Assembly: GCF_000195295.1 (NCBI RefSeq)
Contig: NC_015388.1
Span: 1,054,001 to 1,118,000 of the forward strand
DNA: 64,000 nt
DNA from: Desulfobacca acetoxidans DSM 11109
GTDB taxonomy: Bacteria; Desulfobacterota; Desulfobaccia; Desulfobaccales; Desulfobaccaceae
Reading direction: 5' to 3'
The first letter of the stretch is position 1. Every line of letters begins with the position of its first letter. The notes beneath the pieces are model-generated. The model did not search any database, was not told the origin of the DNA, and was given only the letters and a program-made list of their open reading frames with translations. The translations under genes and the position numbers were made by a program. Positions 51,966 through 61,356 of the stretch are shown here, piece by piece.

Positions 51966-52650
51966 CCGCCCCAACGGCAGATGCCTCGGTAGAGATTGAA
52001 AATACGTCCACAGATGTTCAAGGGGGGCGTTACCGAGGTAATCTGCCAAAACAGGGAAGGTCACGATCGCCTGATTTGGTCTTCGGACCAGATGCAGCCC
52101 TAGTCTCAAACTGCGCCCGAGCAGGTCATATTTTTCTGCATTATCCTTTCCTTATGTGGTAATTAATTTCAGGCTGGGGGGTAATTTTGGACGTACTACT
52201 CCCTTTTGTCTCCGGCTACCTTGATTTGAGATACGTCGTTAACCTGGGCTTGATTGTCAATTTTGGAGAGCTGTCTCCAAGAGATGACGGAAGGGACACC
52301 CTGAGGCCAAGTGCACCCAGATGCGTCGGCAGGTTTCCCGCATGCGGGCGCCGATCTTGAGTAGCTGGAGCCTGATAGTATTAAATGACTGTAGGGCATA
52401 GAGGGAAAAGAATGAAAGAAACCGGATCACCAAAGATGATGACATCCCGCAAGGAGAAGGTGGCCACTCCTGACAAACCCTGCCAGTCGGTGCTCGTTCC
52501 AAATCCTGAGGTGTTAGAAAAACCCCTACGGCGGCGGTTCTGGCCCGGGCCTCGACAAAATCCGCCTTCGCGGCTGCGCCTTGTCGATCATGGCTTTGCA
52601 GGTTGCCCGCCACAGGTGGCCGGGATAGGCTGCTTTGAAAGAGGCGTTTG
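51966..52650. other. Region of decayed mobile DNA
   Basis: No intact gene. It holds a probable transposase N-terminal fragment at ~52412-52540; the remainder has no supported frame. Confidence 0.5.
52412..52540 (+). pseudogene. Possible N-terminal fragment of an IS transposase
   Basis: Starts MKETGSPKMMTSRKEK and contains PNPEVLEKPLRRRF, which resembles the N-terminus of helix-turn-helix transposase orfs where RRRF precedes TAEYK. Similarity ends at RRRF, so the rest is frameshifted or lost. Confidence 0.4.
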
Positions 52651-53031
52651 TCATGACTGGCGGTGGCGTTCGCCCCCTATCATGCTATTTTCTGCCGCGC
52701 AGCGGCTACGGTCGGGGGCCTTGTCAATATTATTTTTCTTGAGCCAATTAATCAGGGTAGCGTTGGAAACATTATAGCGCATTGCAATGAATTTCAGCCG
52801 GGAACCATTTTTCAACAACGCCTCGATCTCCGGTTGGAATTGATCCGGTTTGCTTTGGCCCGGCCCCTTGGGGCGGCCCAGTTTGACGCCGCTGACCTTT
52901 TCTTCCAGCCATTCCACCGGCCCGAGTTTCCGGTTGTTGGCGAAACTCAAGATGGCGGCCTTGTTCTTTTCCAGGTCTTGGTCCTGAGCGCTGACTCGCA
53001 GGTAGCCGATGACTTTGGGATGGCCGGCCAT
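52651..53031 (-). CDS. Serine recombinase with internal deletion
   Basis: 126 residues, against about 190-200 for small resolvases. Residues 1-45 are the resolvase start (VIGYLRVSAQDQDLEKNK, catalytic Ser at ~14, WLEEKVSG). The chain then jumps to the C-terminal DNA-binding part (KLGRPKGPGQ, helix-turn-helix to ~105). The middle of the catalytic domain, with most conserved Arg, is missing without a frameshift. It probably cannot recombine but may still bind DNA. Follows the 61-residue gene directly. Confidence 0.75.
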   Translation of the reverse strand: MAGHPKVIGYLRVSAQDQDLEKNKAAILSFANNRKLGPVEWLEEKVSGVKLGRPKGPGQSKPDQFQPEIEALLKNGSRLKFIAMRYNVSNATLINWLKKNNIDKAPDRSRCAAENSMIGGERHRQS

Positions 53032-53032
53032 A

Positions 53033-53218
53033 TCACTTCCGGTTTTTATAGAGGTTCAATCCCAGCTTGATGCCGTCATGCCCCGGAATGGGCATGTTGC
53101 CTTCGGTTGAGGCAATAATGGTAGTCTTGCCGCTCTTGCTGGGACCATGTTCCTCATCCAGTTTGCAAGTAATAATTAGTGTGGAACCTTTTACTTCGAT
53201 GTTCACGTTTTTTGCCAT
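53033..53218 (-). CDS. Small unknown protein
   Basis: 61 residues with SD AAGGAACTAAGG. Beta-rich start (VNIEVKGSTLIITCKLDEEHG), then SKSGKTTIIASTEGN and PGHDGIKLGLNLYKNRK. The GKT is not part of a P-loop context. Similar short proteins occur on mobile elements. Ends one base before the resolvase start, so the pair is one unit. Confidence 0.6.
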   Translation of the reverse strand: MAKNVNIEVKGSTLIITCKLDEEHGPSKSGKTTIIASTEGNMPIPGHDGIKLGLNLYKNRK

Positions 53219-53413
53219 AGCCTTAGTTCCTTGTTGTCCTGGTTCCGGGGTAATGACGCGCTGGCCAGTCTTTTTTACTATTGGTTGTGTTTTTAGGCCT
53301 TCGGAGCGCTGGTTTGATGAAAACCAAAAAAAACACTTAAATTATACTATGACAAAATATGAAATACATACTAATTCATCAAGCTTAACGTTCCAATAAA
53401 ATGATCGTTTATT

Positions 53414-53660
53414 TTATACGTTTGGGCCAAAAAACCCGTTGACAAATTGGCAACGCCCTTTCTGCACCGCCTCCTCCCGCGGCTTACCCGGTTTAAACTT
53501 CACCGTCTTGCTGGCGGCGATCTGGATCATTTTCCCGGTGTGGGTGTGGCCGTTCGCTCCGCTCGTTCATTTACCGAAAATACGCCAGACCGCAATAAGG
53601 TCAGCCGGCCATCAGTCTGAAAACTGGCAGTTATCACTGAGATAAGAGCAGGATAACTAC
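53414..53660 (-). pseudogene. Frameshifted HU/IHF-like gene remnant
   Basis: Two frames together spell an HU-type protein: GVFSVNERAERT in one, then HTGKMIQIAASKTVKFKPGKPREEAV in the next (switch near 53553), ending at TAA 53416-53414. The FSV.ER..R and TGK.I.IAASK..KFKPGK..K.AV blocks are diagnostic. The N-terminal dimer helices are poorly preserved and no start is seen. Confidence 0.7.
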
Positions 53661-53681
53661 AAGTCCGGAATGCAGATTATG

Positions 53682-54224
53682 CTAACCAGAGACCGGAAAT
53701 AATTCCTGCAATACTGCGGCATACGCCTCAAAGGCCTGCTGTCCGAAAAGCACGAACCGCACTAACTCAATCTCCGGATGCTCCTCCATAAAGGCCTTTA
53801 CGGCGCCCAGGGCAACCTGAGCGGCCTTGCCTAGCGGATACCCATAGACACCTGTGGAAATCGACGGAAAGGCCAGGCTCTTAATGCCTCTGGCCGAGGC
53901 CAGCTTCAGACACTCGCGGTAGCAGGAGGCCAGCAGTTCGGGCTCTCCCGCCAGACCGTTTTTATAAATCGGACCTACGGTATGAATAACATTCGTGGCC
54001 TTCAAATCGCCACCGGTAGTGATCACCGCCTGCCCAGTAGGGCAATAACCGATCTTTCGCGCCTCTTCCTGAATCTTGGGTCCACCAGCCCGGTTGATGG
54101 CGCCGTCCACCCCGCCGCCTACTCGGAGTTGCTCATTAGCGGCGTTGACGATGGCCTCGGTGTCCTGCCGGGTAATATCACCCTCCACAAGTTCCAACAT
54201 GCCCCGATTGATTTTTACCTGCAT
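53682..54224 (-). CDS. Macrodomain ADP-ribose hydrolase-like protein
   Basis: 180 residues, a stand-alone MacroD/YmdB-type domain. EGDITRQDTEAIVNAAN (~14-30), GGGVDGAINRAGG and FPSISTGVYGYP form the ADP-ribose pocket; the catalytic-type Asn and Asp are present. Likely removes ADP-ribose or O-acetyl-ADP-ribose. Next to the mobile-element remnants. Confidence 0.92.
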   Translation of the reverse strand: MQVKINRGMLELVEGDITRQDTEAIVNAANEQLRVGGGVDGAINRAGGPKIQEEARKIGYCPTGQAVITTGGDLKATNVIHTVGPIYKNGLAGEPELLASCYRECLKLASARGIKSLAFPSISTGVYGYPLGKAAQVALGAVKAFMEEHPEIELVRFVLFGQQAFEAYAAVLQELFPVSG

Positions 54225-54694
54225 AGTGCCTCCAATACGGTAACCAGCGTTCAGTGTAAAGAAGCGAGATCATGGCTCCTAATCAGTCATTAACAATCAC
54301 AAGATTGACGAAATGCAATTGTTAGCTTATATTTCAAGGAGTAGAATCAGAGAGTTTTGAATACCGAGTTTTGATAAGAGATAATATTATCCATACCTTA
54401 GCCTGACAAAGAATCTTATTCGATGAGGACGTTAAGATCACTACACGGTATCCGGGAAAGTAAGAACAATTATTTTGCCAGGGTCTTTAAAATCTCCTTA
54501 CTGTGAAAATCTCCCGGTTGACAGGGGTATGGTGTAGTGCGCCCTGACGATATAATTTCATTTCCGGGGGTGGCCAAGATCGGCCATGCTGGTTTTTGAT
54601 TATAATCTCGAAACTAAAAACTCGAAACTCGAAACCATCGGTCAGCAGATGTGCAGCAACATAATCTAAAAAAGTATTTGGGGGGGTAAACATC
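54225..54694. other. Intergenic region upstream of cooC
   Basis: No gene seen. A direct repeat CTCGAAACT with CTAAAAACTCGAAACTCG lies at ~54606-54640, similar to GTTTCTAGTTTCT-type repeats at ~43465-43540. Confidence 0.45.
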
Positions 54695-55450
54695 TTGTCT
54701 TTTCTCATTGCAATGGCCGGGAAAGGCGGTACCGGCAAGACCACCCTGGCCGGATTGGCAGTTCGGTACCTGATAGAGCATGGCAAAAAACCCATTTTGG
54801 CGGTTGACGCCGACGCTAACAGCAATTTCAACGAAGTTCTGGGCGTTACCGTCGAAACCACCGTCGGGCAGGCCCGCGAGGAAGTGAAGAAGGGCGGCGG
54901 CAGAGTCGATATGACTAAAGACCAACTGGTGGAATTCCGCATCAATCAATGTCTGGTGGAATCAACCGGCTTCGATCTGATCTGCATGGGCCAACCGGAG
55001 GGTGCCGGCTGCTACTGCGCCGCCAACCATCTGATCACCTATTATATGGATGTCTTGTCTAAAAACTATCCCTATATTGTCATGGATAACGAAGCCGGGA
55101 TGGAGCACCTGAGTCGGTTGACCACCAAGGACGTGGATCTCCTGCTGATTGTCAGCGATCCCTCGTTCCGGGGCGTACAGGCCGCCCGCAGGGTCTTTGA
55201 GGTGGCCAAAAGTCTGAAGATCGTCGTCGGCCAGGCTGCTTTGATCATCAACCGTTTGACCAACGGCATTCCGCCGCGCAGCCAGCAGGAGATCGACAGT
55301 TGGGGCCTGCCCCTGGCCGGAACCGTTCCTGAGGACCCCTTAGTGGCCGAATTCGACGGCCTGGGGCGTCCGACCATTGAGTTGCCCCCGGATTCCGTTT
55401 CAATTAAAGCTATGAACCAGATCTTTGACAGGCTGATAATCTCAGCCTGA
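54695..55450 (+). CDS. cooC: CooC-type nickel-insertion ATPase
   Basis: 251 residues, MinD/ParA-like. Deviant Walker A GKGGTGKTT (9-17), C106-x-C108 (GCYCAAN) for nickel binding at the dimer interface, and VMDNEAGMEHLSR are CooC hallmarks. Activates the nickel cluster of anaerobic CO dehydrogenase or the CODH/acetyl-CoA synthase. Start is TTG after GGGGGG, since it gives the expected SFLIAMAGKGG. No CODH genes are in the window. Confidence 0.92.
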   Translation: MSFLIAMAGKGGTGKTTLAGLAVRYLIEHGKKPILAVDADANSNFNEVLGVTVETTVGQAREEVKKGGGRVDMTKDQLVEFRINQCLVESTGFDLICMGQPEGAGCYCAANHLITYYMDVLSKNYPYIVMDNEAGMEHLSRLTTKDVDLLLIVSDPSFRGVQAARRVFEVAKSLKIVVGQAALIINRLTNGIPPRSQQEIDSWGLPLAGTVPEDPLVAEFDGLGRPTIELPPDSVSIKAMNQIFDRLIISA

Positions 55451-55753
55451 CACGATGGTATCCGATAACTTCATGCGATCCCAAGCCGGAGCTTGGGATC
55501 GAGATGTTTATATAAGTCCTCATGTTCTCAAGAACACAACGAAACTTGAAAGAATTATTGGTAGCATAGGCCTCCTGGCCTGTGCATAGTAATCGGTAGC
55601 ATAGGCCTCCTGGCCTGTTGCATCTCAACCCGGCAAACCAAGACCCTAGCAGGCCGGATTGGTATTTGACAGACTATTTCGATCTCTGGCAGGAGAGTGG
55701 GATCGGTAGGTTGACCGCTGACCATTGATCACTGCCCACTGACTGCCGGTCAC
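55451..55753. repeat. Dispersed repeats downstream of cooC
   Basis: Contains the hairpin GATCCCAAGC-cgga-GCTTGGGATC (~55478-55501), AACACAACGAAACTTGAAAG (~55534) and two direct copies of GGTAGCATAGGCCTCCTGGCCTGT (55560-55585 and 55596-55620 approximately). Also a GACCGCTGACCATTGATCACTG low-complexity part. No gene. Confidence 0.7.
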
Positions 55754-56278
55754 CTACCTCAGCGCCAGATAATCCCTCAAGGCGTCCCGGGTACTCGTAA
55801 AAGCAATCTTTTCCCAGGGGATCTCTGCCGGCTGGAAGACCCTGGCCTCCAATGTCTCGTCACCACCTCCAGGCTGCCCCGATATAACCTCAGCGACGTA
55901 GGCGACAATAACGGTGGTGCGGCCGGTATACGAATAGACATTGAGCAGCCGGGTGATCCGAACGTTCAGCCAAACCTCTTCCTGCACTTCTCGGACTATT
56001 GCGTCCTCTACCCTTTCTCCCACATCCACAAATCCGCCGGGCGCCACCCACAGACCGTAGCCGGGCTCGATACCACGGCGGGCCAGGACCAGACCACCCT
56101 CCCAGGGAATGATGGCGATACCGGCCAGTTTGGGGTCCAGATAAAAGACAAACCCACAATCGCCACATACCAGCCGCGGCGGCTCTTTTGGGTGAACGAT
56201 CTTCTTTTCCAGGCGTCCCCCGCATTGAGGACAGAATTTATAGAGTTCGTTTCTAAATGGCATAACCGATATCACCAT
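55754..56278 (-). CDS. NUDIX hydrolase with zinc ribbon
   Basis: 174 residues. Zinc ribbon CPQCGG...CGDCG (~16-43) then a NUDIX domain with box GGFVDVGERVEDAIVREVQEE. The NudC-like zinc ribbon suggests a nucleoside-diphosphate-linked substrate such as NADH. The ATG overlaps the protease stop by 7 bases; a start five codons later is possible. Confidence 0.9.
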   Translation of the reverse strand: MVISVMPFRNELYKFCPQCGGRLEKKIVHPKEPPRLVCGDCGFVFYLDPKLAGIAIIPWEGGLVLARRGIEPGYGLWVAPGGFVDVGERVEDAIVREVQEEVWLNVRITRLLNVYSYTGRTTVIVAYVAEVISGQPGGGDETLEARVFQPAEIPWEKIAFTSTRDALRDYLALR

Positions 56279-57168
56279 TGAACCTGGAACGGCGCTGGCA
56301 TAAAGGTCAGTATAAATACGGCTATAGTAAGAATACCGATGTTACGGCGCTTATGGTCCAGGGGAATCCAATACTGTAGCGGTGTCGGATGCCTGAACCC
56401 CATAAAATATACGATCACCGCCCAGAGCAGCCAACCATACCAGGCGGCCAGGCCGCACACAATAAGAAAGATAAAAAAGATCTTGGCGATCTGCTCAGAG
56501 TGTTCGCCAAACAGGGCGTATGAAACATGACCGCCATCCAATTGCCCGATAGGCAAGAGGTTTAAGTTGGTTACAAACAAACCGATCCAACCGGCAAACG
56601 CCATCGGGTGCATAATAATGTGGTGGTTGTCCGGCAGAGACCCGAGCGTCAGCCAACAGATAAATTTGAATAGTAATGGTTCACCCAGAATAATGCCGTC
56701 CACATCCATCGCCAATTCCGGAGCTATCTTGATATCCGATAGCTGCAAACCGAAAATCAACAACGGCAGGGTTATCACTATCCCACTGAGTGGCCCGGAC
56801 GCCCCAATGTCCATGAGGGCCGGTTTATGGAGGATAGGAGATCGGATGCGGATAAAGGCCCCCAATGTCCCGATCAGAAAGGGAATCGGCGGAGCCGGCA
56901 GAAAATATGGCAGAGAGACGTCCAATTGGTGGTAACGCGCCATCAGGTAATGGCCCATCTCATGACACAAGAGGATTAAAAGCAGCGTCAACGAGAAAGG
57001 TAATCCTTTGTAAAGCTGCCAGGGCGCTTCCCAGGGGATGACCCCCTGCTGCATGGCGCCAGCCGTGAGCGTCGTCAGAACAGTAGCCAAAAACAGAATG
57101 ATATGGATCCGGGGAATACGATGCGGAAAGTCATCCTGCTGGCAAGGCTCCTCCGGCAACTGTTCCAT
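56272..57168 (-). CDS. Site-2-protease-family zinc metalloprotease
   Basis: 298 residues from ATG 57168; the upstream in-frame part is low-complexity G-rich repeat. M50 family membrane protease with HEMGH (zinc site, in LLCHEMGHYLMARY) and LDGGH as third ligand motif, and about six membrane helices. Cuts membrane-bound substrates; the target is unknown. Coupled to the NUDIX gene. Confidence 0.9.
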   Translation of the reverse strand: MEQLPEEPCQQDDFPHRIPRIHIILFLATVLTTLTAGAMQQGVIPWEAPWQLYKGLPFSLTLLLILLCHEMGHYLMARYHQLDVSLPYFLPAPPIPFLIGTLGAFIRIRSPILHKPALMDIGASGPLSGIVITLPLLIFGLQLSDIKIAPELAMDVDGIILGEPLLFKFICWLTLGSLPDNHHIIMHPMAFAGWIGLFVTNLNLLPIGQLDGGHVSYALFGEHSEQIAKIFFIFLIVCGLAAWYGWLLWAVIVYFMGFRHPTPLQYWIPLDHKRRNIGILTIAVFILTFMPAPFQVQW

Positions 57169-57208
57169 GTACCCCAACCCCTGACCTCCGACCCCTGACC
57201 TCTGTCCC

Positions 57209-57937
57209 TCAACCACAGTTAACGGCCTCTTTCAATCGTCGAACCTCTTCCTGAGTCAATTCCCGCCAGGTTCCAAGGGCGAGGCGTCCCAAGCGCAATG
57301 GACCGTAGGCGATGCGTTTTAATTTCAATACCGGACAGCCGACTGCGGCGCACAATCTTTTCACCAGATGGTATCTTCCTTCCCGGATAGTCAACTCGAG
57401 GACGCTCCGTTCCGATGAGGTCTTGACCAGGCGCACCTGTTCGGGAATGGTTAAGCGGCCATCCAGGGTTATGCCTTCCCGAAGGCGCCGCCTGGCTGCA
57501 GGCGAGAATTGGCCGGCCACCGTCGCCCTATAGGTTTTGGCTACTTTATAGCGAGGGTGCATCAGCCGATGGGCCAGTTCACCGTCATTGGTGAGCAGGA
57601 GCAAGCCGGTGGCATCATAGTCCAACCGACCGACCGGATAGAGGCGTTCCTCCTGATCCGGCAATAGATCGATGACTTTCCTGCGGCCCTGCGGGTCGGC
57701 CATGGTGGTTACACAACCGTAAGGTTTATTGAGCACGATCGTCCGGCAATGCGGTGGAGGCAGAACTTTGCGGCCATCGACCATAACTTCGGCTTTTTCC
57801 GAATCGATGAGCTGACCCAGGGTAGTGACAATCCTGCCGTCGACGCTCACTCTTCCGGCGCGGATCAGTTCCTCCCCCTGCCGCCGGGAAGCAACCCCCG
57901 CTCGCGCCAGATATTTTTGCAGCCGCTCTTTAGTCAT
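57209..57937 (-). CDS. Ribosomal large-subunit pseudouridine synthase (RluB/RsuA type)
   Basis: 242 residues from ATG 57937. N-terminal S4 RNA-binding domain (ERLQKYLARAGVASRR), then the synthase core with the catalytic Asp in GRLDYDATGLLLLTNDGEL. Modifies a uridine in rRNA; RluB (23S) is the likelier type. Longer starts to 58018 add residues without similarity. Confidence 0.92.
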   Translation of the reverse strand: MTKERLQKYLARAGVASRRQGEELIRAGRVSVDGRIVTTLGQLIDSEKAEVMVDGRKVLPPPHCRTIVLNKPYGCVTTMADPQGRRKVIDLLPDQEERLYPVGRLDYDATGLLLLTNDGELAHRLMHPRYKVAKTYRATVAGQFSPAARRRLREGITLDGRLTIPEQVRLVKTSSERSVLELTIREGRYHLVKRLCAAVGCPVLKLKRIAYGPLRLGRLALGTWRELTQEEVRRLKEAVNCG

Positions 57938-58144
57938 GCCGCTCTGCGAACTTCCTGCCAGGCGTCCAGCGGATGATGCAGATATAATTGCATTTTTGAG
58001 GACCGCGACAGGTGACATGAAACGATAATCACCTAAACCCCGACGTTTGATCTTTAGGCCGCAGCAAGATTGATAAGCAGTCCAAGCTAACCCGCTGGCC
58101 CGAGTCGTGGGAAATATCTGAGACCTGGACCCAGAATCATTTTC

Positions 58145-59128
58145 TCAAATTTTGATTGCCTCGCGCACTTCGGCCATGGTGGCCCGAGCCACGGTTCTGG
58201 CCCGCTCATTGCCATCAGCGATGATAGCCCGAACTTCCTCCGGATGATCCAGATAATAGTGCTGCCTTGCTTGAATCGGCTCCAGGGCCTGCACCAGGGC
58301 GTCGGCCAACATCTTTTTGCACTCCACACATCCCAATCTGGCCGCCCGACAATCAACCACGATCTGCGCCAAGATATCCGTAGAAAGGTAGAGCTTATGA
58401 TAGGGGAAGGCCAGACAGCGATCGGGGTCGCCCGGATCTTTGCGCCGCGGACGCTGCGTGTCCGTTATCATGCCGCTCACCTGCTTCCGGATGGCCTCGG
58501 GTGTGTCGCTGAGATAGATGCAGTTCTGATAACTCTTGCTCATCTTGCGGCCATCGGTGCCGCACAACTTGGGAATTTCGGTCAACAGGGCCTCAGGTTC
58601 TGGAAAAATTTTACCGTAAAGAAAGTTGCAGCGCCGGGCAATCTCCCTGGTCAACTCCACATGAGGCAGTTGATCGACCCCCACCGGCACGCCGTTGGCT
58701 TTATACATCAGGATATCCGCTGCCTGCAGCACCGGGTAGCCCAAGAAACCAAAGGTACGCAGGTCCTTATGAGACAGCTCCTGCAACTGTTCCTTGTACG
58801 TGGGGTTGCGTTCCAGCCAGGTAATAGGGGTAATCATGCTAAACAATAAAAAGAGCTCAGCATGTTCTGGAAGGGCTGATTGGACAAAAAGAGTCGATTT
58901 TTGCGGATCAAGGCCGACACTCAGCCAATCTATAAACATGAACCAGATATTTTCCCGGATACCTTCGGTCTGCTCGTAGTCCGTAGTCAGGGCATGCCAG
59001 TCGGCTACAAAATAGAAACACTGGTATTCATCCTGCAGTTTGACCCAATTCAGTAAGGCCCCGTGCAGATTGCCCATGTGCAACCTGCCAGTGGGACGCA
59101 TACCGCTTAAGATGCGCTTCTTCTCCAT
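58145..59128 (-). CDS. trpS: Tryptophanyl-tRNA synthetase
   Basis: 327 residues, normal for the bacterial class I enzyme. HIGH-like RPTGRLHMGNLHG (11-23), KMSKS at ~196, and the C-terminal helical anticodon region. No T-box or leader peptide was seen in the 103 bases upstream. Confidence 0.96.
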   Translation of the reverse strand: MEKKRILSGMRPTGRLHMGNLHGALLNWVKLQDEYQCFYFVADWHALTTDYEQTEGIRENIWFMFIDWLSVGLDPQKSTLFVQSALPEHAELFLLFSMITPITWLERNPTYKEQLQELSHKDLRTFGFLGYPVLQAADILMYKANGVPVGVDQLPHVELTREIARRCNFLYGKIFPEPEALLTEIPKLCGTDGRKMSKSYQNCIYLSDTPEAIRKQVSGMITDTQRPRRKDPGDPDRCLAFPYHKLYLSTDILAQIVVDCRAARLGCVECKKMLADALVQALEPIQARQHYYLDHPEEVRAIIADGNERARTVARATMAEVREAIKI

Positions 59129-59231
59129 ATAAAAAAATCCTCGATTAACGGTAGAACTTAGACAGACTTACAGCCTGCAGCAGCCAGTTATTCCCAAGAA
59201 TAGTCTCATCATAGAACCGGCCTGATTCTTG

Positions 59232-59756
59232 TCACTCTCCTAAGACATTCTCCCCCAAAGGCTGCGAGCCCCAGAAATCGCGGTCGCGCGGAAAGACCAT
59301 TTCCGCGGCTTTTTCCGCCATAAAACTCACAGTTTTGAGACACTGTTTGAGACGGTCCCTGGTAAACCATTGGCCGCGCCAGGGTTGGGTGATCTCCCGG
59401 CACAAGGTGGTCCCGAATCGCTCCTGGAACACATTGGACAGCCGATTATAGATACGATAGAGGCCGGGATTACCATAAAGCTGAGCCCGCTTTTCCTCCA
59501 GCGTGCCGTCGGGAGGTTGACGGCGTCCATACACCAGTCCGAGGGCGGCGATGGCACCGTTGAGAGAGCCGCAGGTACCGCCGAACAACCCTCCCCCAGA
59601 CCCGAAGCCGGTAACCACGCACATTACTTCCGGTGACAGATCACCTTCGAGTTCGGCCAATACCGCAGTAAAGACACTTTCGGCACAGTTTAGACCGCTT
59701 TTGAAATTATCTACCGCCCGCTGTCTGACGCGAGCGATGATCTCTTCTTGCTGCAT
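59232..59756 (-). CDS. C_GCAxxG_C_C-family redox protein
   Basis: 174 residues from ATG 59756. NCAESV (Cys ~22), FGGTCGSLNGAIAALGLVYG as the central motif (GTCGSLNG replacing GCAxxG), and later LCREIT and KQC cysteines follow this family, thought to be redox or metal active. No partner gene is obvious. Confidence 0.85.
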   Translation of the reverse strand: MQQEEIIARVRQRAVDNFKSGLNCAESVFTAVLAELEGDLSPEVMCVVTGFGSGGGLFGGTCGSLNGAIAALGLVYGRRQPPDGTLEEKRAQLYGNPGLYRIYNRLSNVFQERFGTTLCREITQPWRGQWFTRDRLKQCLKTVSFMAEKAAEMVFPRDRDFWGSQPLGENVLGE

Positions 59757-59775
59757 ACGCAACCCCCAGATTGGA

Positions 59776-60345
59776 TCATTCAGTGGCCAAGGTTAAGAAA
59801 TCTTCGGTTTCCCCCGCAATCTCCTCCAGGGGCCGGGTTGTATCCAGGATCAATACCGGCGTCTCCTCGAGGTCGGTTATCGGCTCGAAGACTTTCTGCT
59901 GCTCCACCAGAATTTCCTGGCGACCGTCGGAGATGGCCTGCGCGTCCGCGGCGCGGCGGGCCAGACGGCGCAAGGTTTCTTCAACCGGGCAGGTGCATAA
60001 AATAAAGAAGACTTCTGCCTTACTAGCCGCCGCCAATCTCCGGGCCTGCTGGCGGTCCACAGACCGCATAAAAGAACCCTCCAGGATGACGCTGCCGCCG
60101 GTCTGCAACCGTTCTTGGGCCTGACGAAACATCTCCTGGTAGGTGTGGCCGGAGAACTCAGCGGCGTAAATACCCTGACCATAGGATGTCTCCACTCGCC
60201 TGGTGGGGGAAATGCCGGCGAGAGTTTTCCGCACCAAATCGCTGTGAATCACCGGCCATCCCCACCTCTGGCCGAGAGCCTTGGCCAGAGTGGTTTTTCC
60301 CGAGGCAATCAGTCCAAAAATAACTATCAGGAGAGTCCGTTTCAT
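59776..60345 (-). CDS. P-loop kinase-like ATPase
   Basis: 189 residues with Walker A FGLIASGKTT (10-19), the HSD..RK block and a LID-like RR region. This matches the C-terminal half of the fused 'aminoglycoside phosphotransferase/ATP-binding' proteins. Overlaps the upstream gene by four bases, so the halves are probably made together. Confidence 0.85.
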   Translation of the reverse strand: MKRTLLIVIFGLIASGKTTLAKALGQRWGWPVIHSDLVRKTLAGISPTRRVETSYGQGIYAAEFSGHTYQEMFRQAQERLQTGGSVILEGSFMRSVDRQQARRLAAASKAEVFFILCTCPVEETLRRLARRAADAQAISDGRQEILVEQQKVFEPITDLEETPVLILDTTRPLEEIAGETEDFLTLATE

Positions 60346-61346
60346 GCTGCCTCTTTCCGACTATAGCTCCAGGCCAGGTCAAAATAAGCCTGAGCCGTTT
60401 GCCGGGCCTGTTGCTGAGCCTCGGGTGCCAGTTCGGGTTCGACCGATGCCAGGGCGTTTATTTTCCCGCGCACTACTGCTCGGTAACATTTATAGAAAGT
60501 GACCAGTCGAAAGATTTCGGAGTCATGAGAAACCGATGCAAATCTGTTGATGAAGTAGTCGCTTAAATCAGAGTAGTTATGGAAATCAAGGTCCATTGCC
60601 AGAAAACTGATATCCGCGGCCACATCACCGTAGCGGAAGCGCGGATTGAACTCGATACAATCAAAGACATACACCCCATTAGTGATACAGATATTTTTCA
60701 TATGCAGATCGCCGTGGCAATCCCTGATCTTGCCCGCCTTAATCCGCTGAGTAAACAGACTGGCATACCGCTGCATAAAATTTTCCGAGAAGTTTACCAT
60801 ATCCTGAAATGCGGCGGCTGACAAGGCGGTGCCTACGAATGACCGTATCTGAGAGAAGTTCTCCATATGATTATAACGGATAACCGTTAGATCGCCAAAT
60901 TTGTTCACCCGGGGGCCGGTAGCAGCCTGCGGATAAAACGCCGCCAATCGCTCTATCAGGTTGTCAATCATGACGGTCGTCAATGCCCTGCGGGCGGCCA
61001 ACTCATCCATCATCTTATCCTGGGGCAGGCGCACCATTTGGAGAGCGTATTCCACCGCCCGACCCGAGCCTCCCACCTGCAGCCTTCCCTGATGAACGAC
61101 CAACGGCAACACCGCCAGATAGATCTCCGGGGCCAGGCGGCGGTTCAGGTGTAATTCCTGCTCCAGAAAATAATGCCGTTTCTTGAGAGTCGAAAAATCT
61201 AGAAAACCGAAATTAACCGGTTTTTTTATTTTGTAGGCATGACGTTCGGTGAGAAATATATAAGAAATATAGGTTTGGAGGAACTCCACCCGGGATGCTG
61301 CGTCCGGATAAACCCCTGGATCTCGCAAGGCGGCAATAATATCCAT
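60342..61346 (-). CDS. Aminoglycoside-phosphotransferase-like protein, N-half of a split pair
   Basis: 334 residues from ATG 61346. Contains SRVEFLQTYISYIFLTERHAYKIKKPVNFGFLDFS (by position ~16-50), the kinase motif CHGDLHMKNI and VFDCIEFNPRFR. In many bacteria this is fused to the P-loop ATPase encoded next. Substrate unknown. No SD; promoter elements sit just before the ATG. Confidence 0.85.
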   Translation of the reverse strand: MDIIAALRDPGVYPDAASRVEFLQTYISYIFLTERHAYKIKKPVNFGFLDFSTLKKRHYFLEQELHLNRRLAPEIYLAVLPLVVHQGRLQVGGSGRAVEYALQMVRLPQDKMMDELAARRALTTVMIDNLIERLAAFYPQAATGPRVNKFGDLTVIRYNHMENFSQIRSFVGTALSAAAFQDMVNFSENFMQRYASLFTQRIKAGKIRDCHGDLHMKNICITNGVYVFDCIEFNPRFRYGDVAADISFLAMDLDFHNYSDLSDYFINRFASVSHDSEIFRLVTFYKCYRAVVRGKINALASVEPELAPEAQQQARQTAQAYFDLAWSYSRKEAA

Positions 61347-61356
61347 GACTAAAAGG

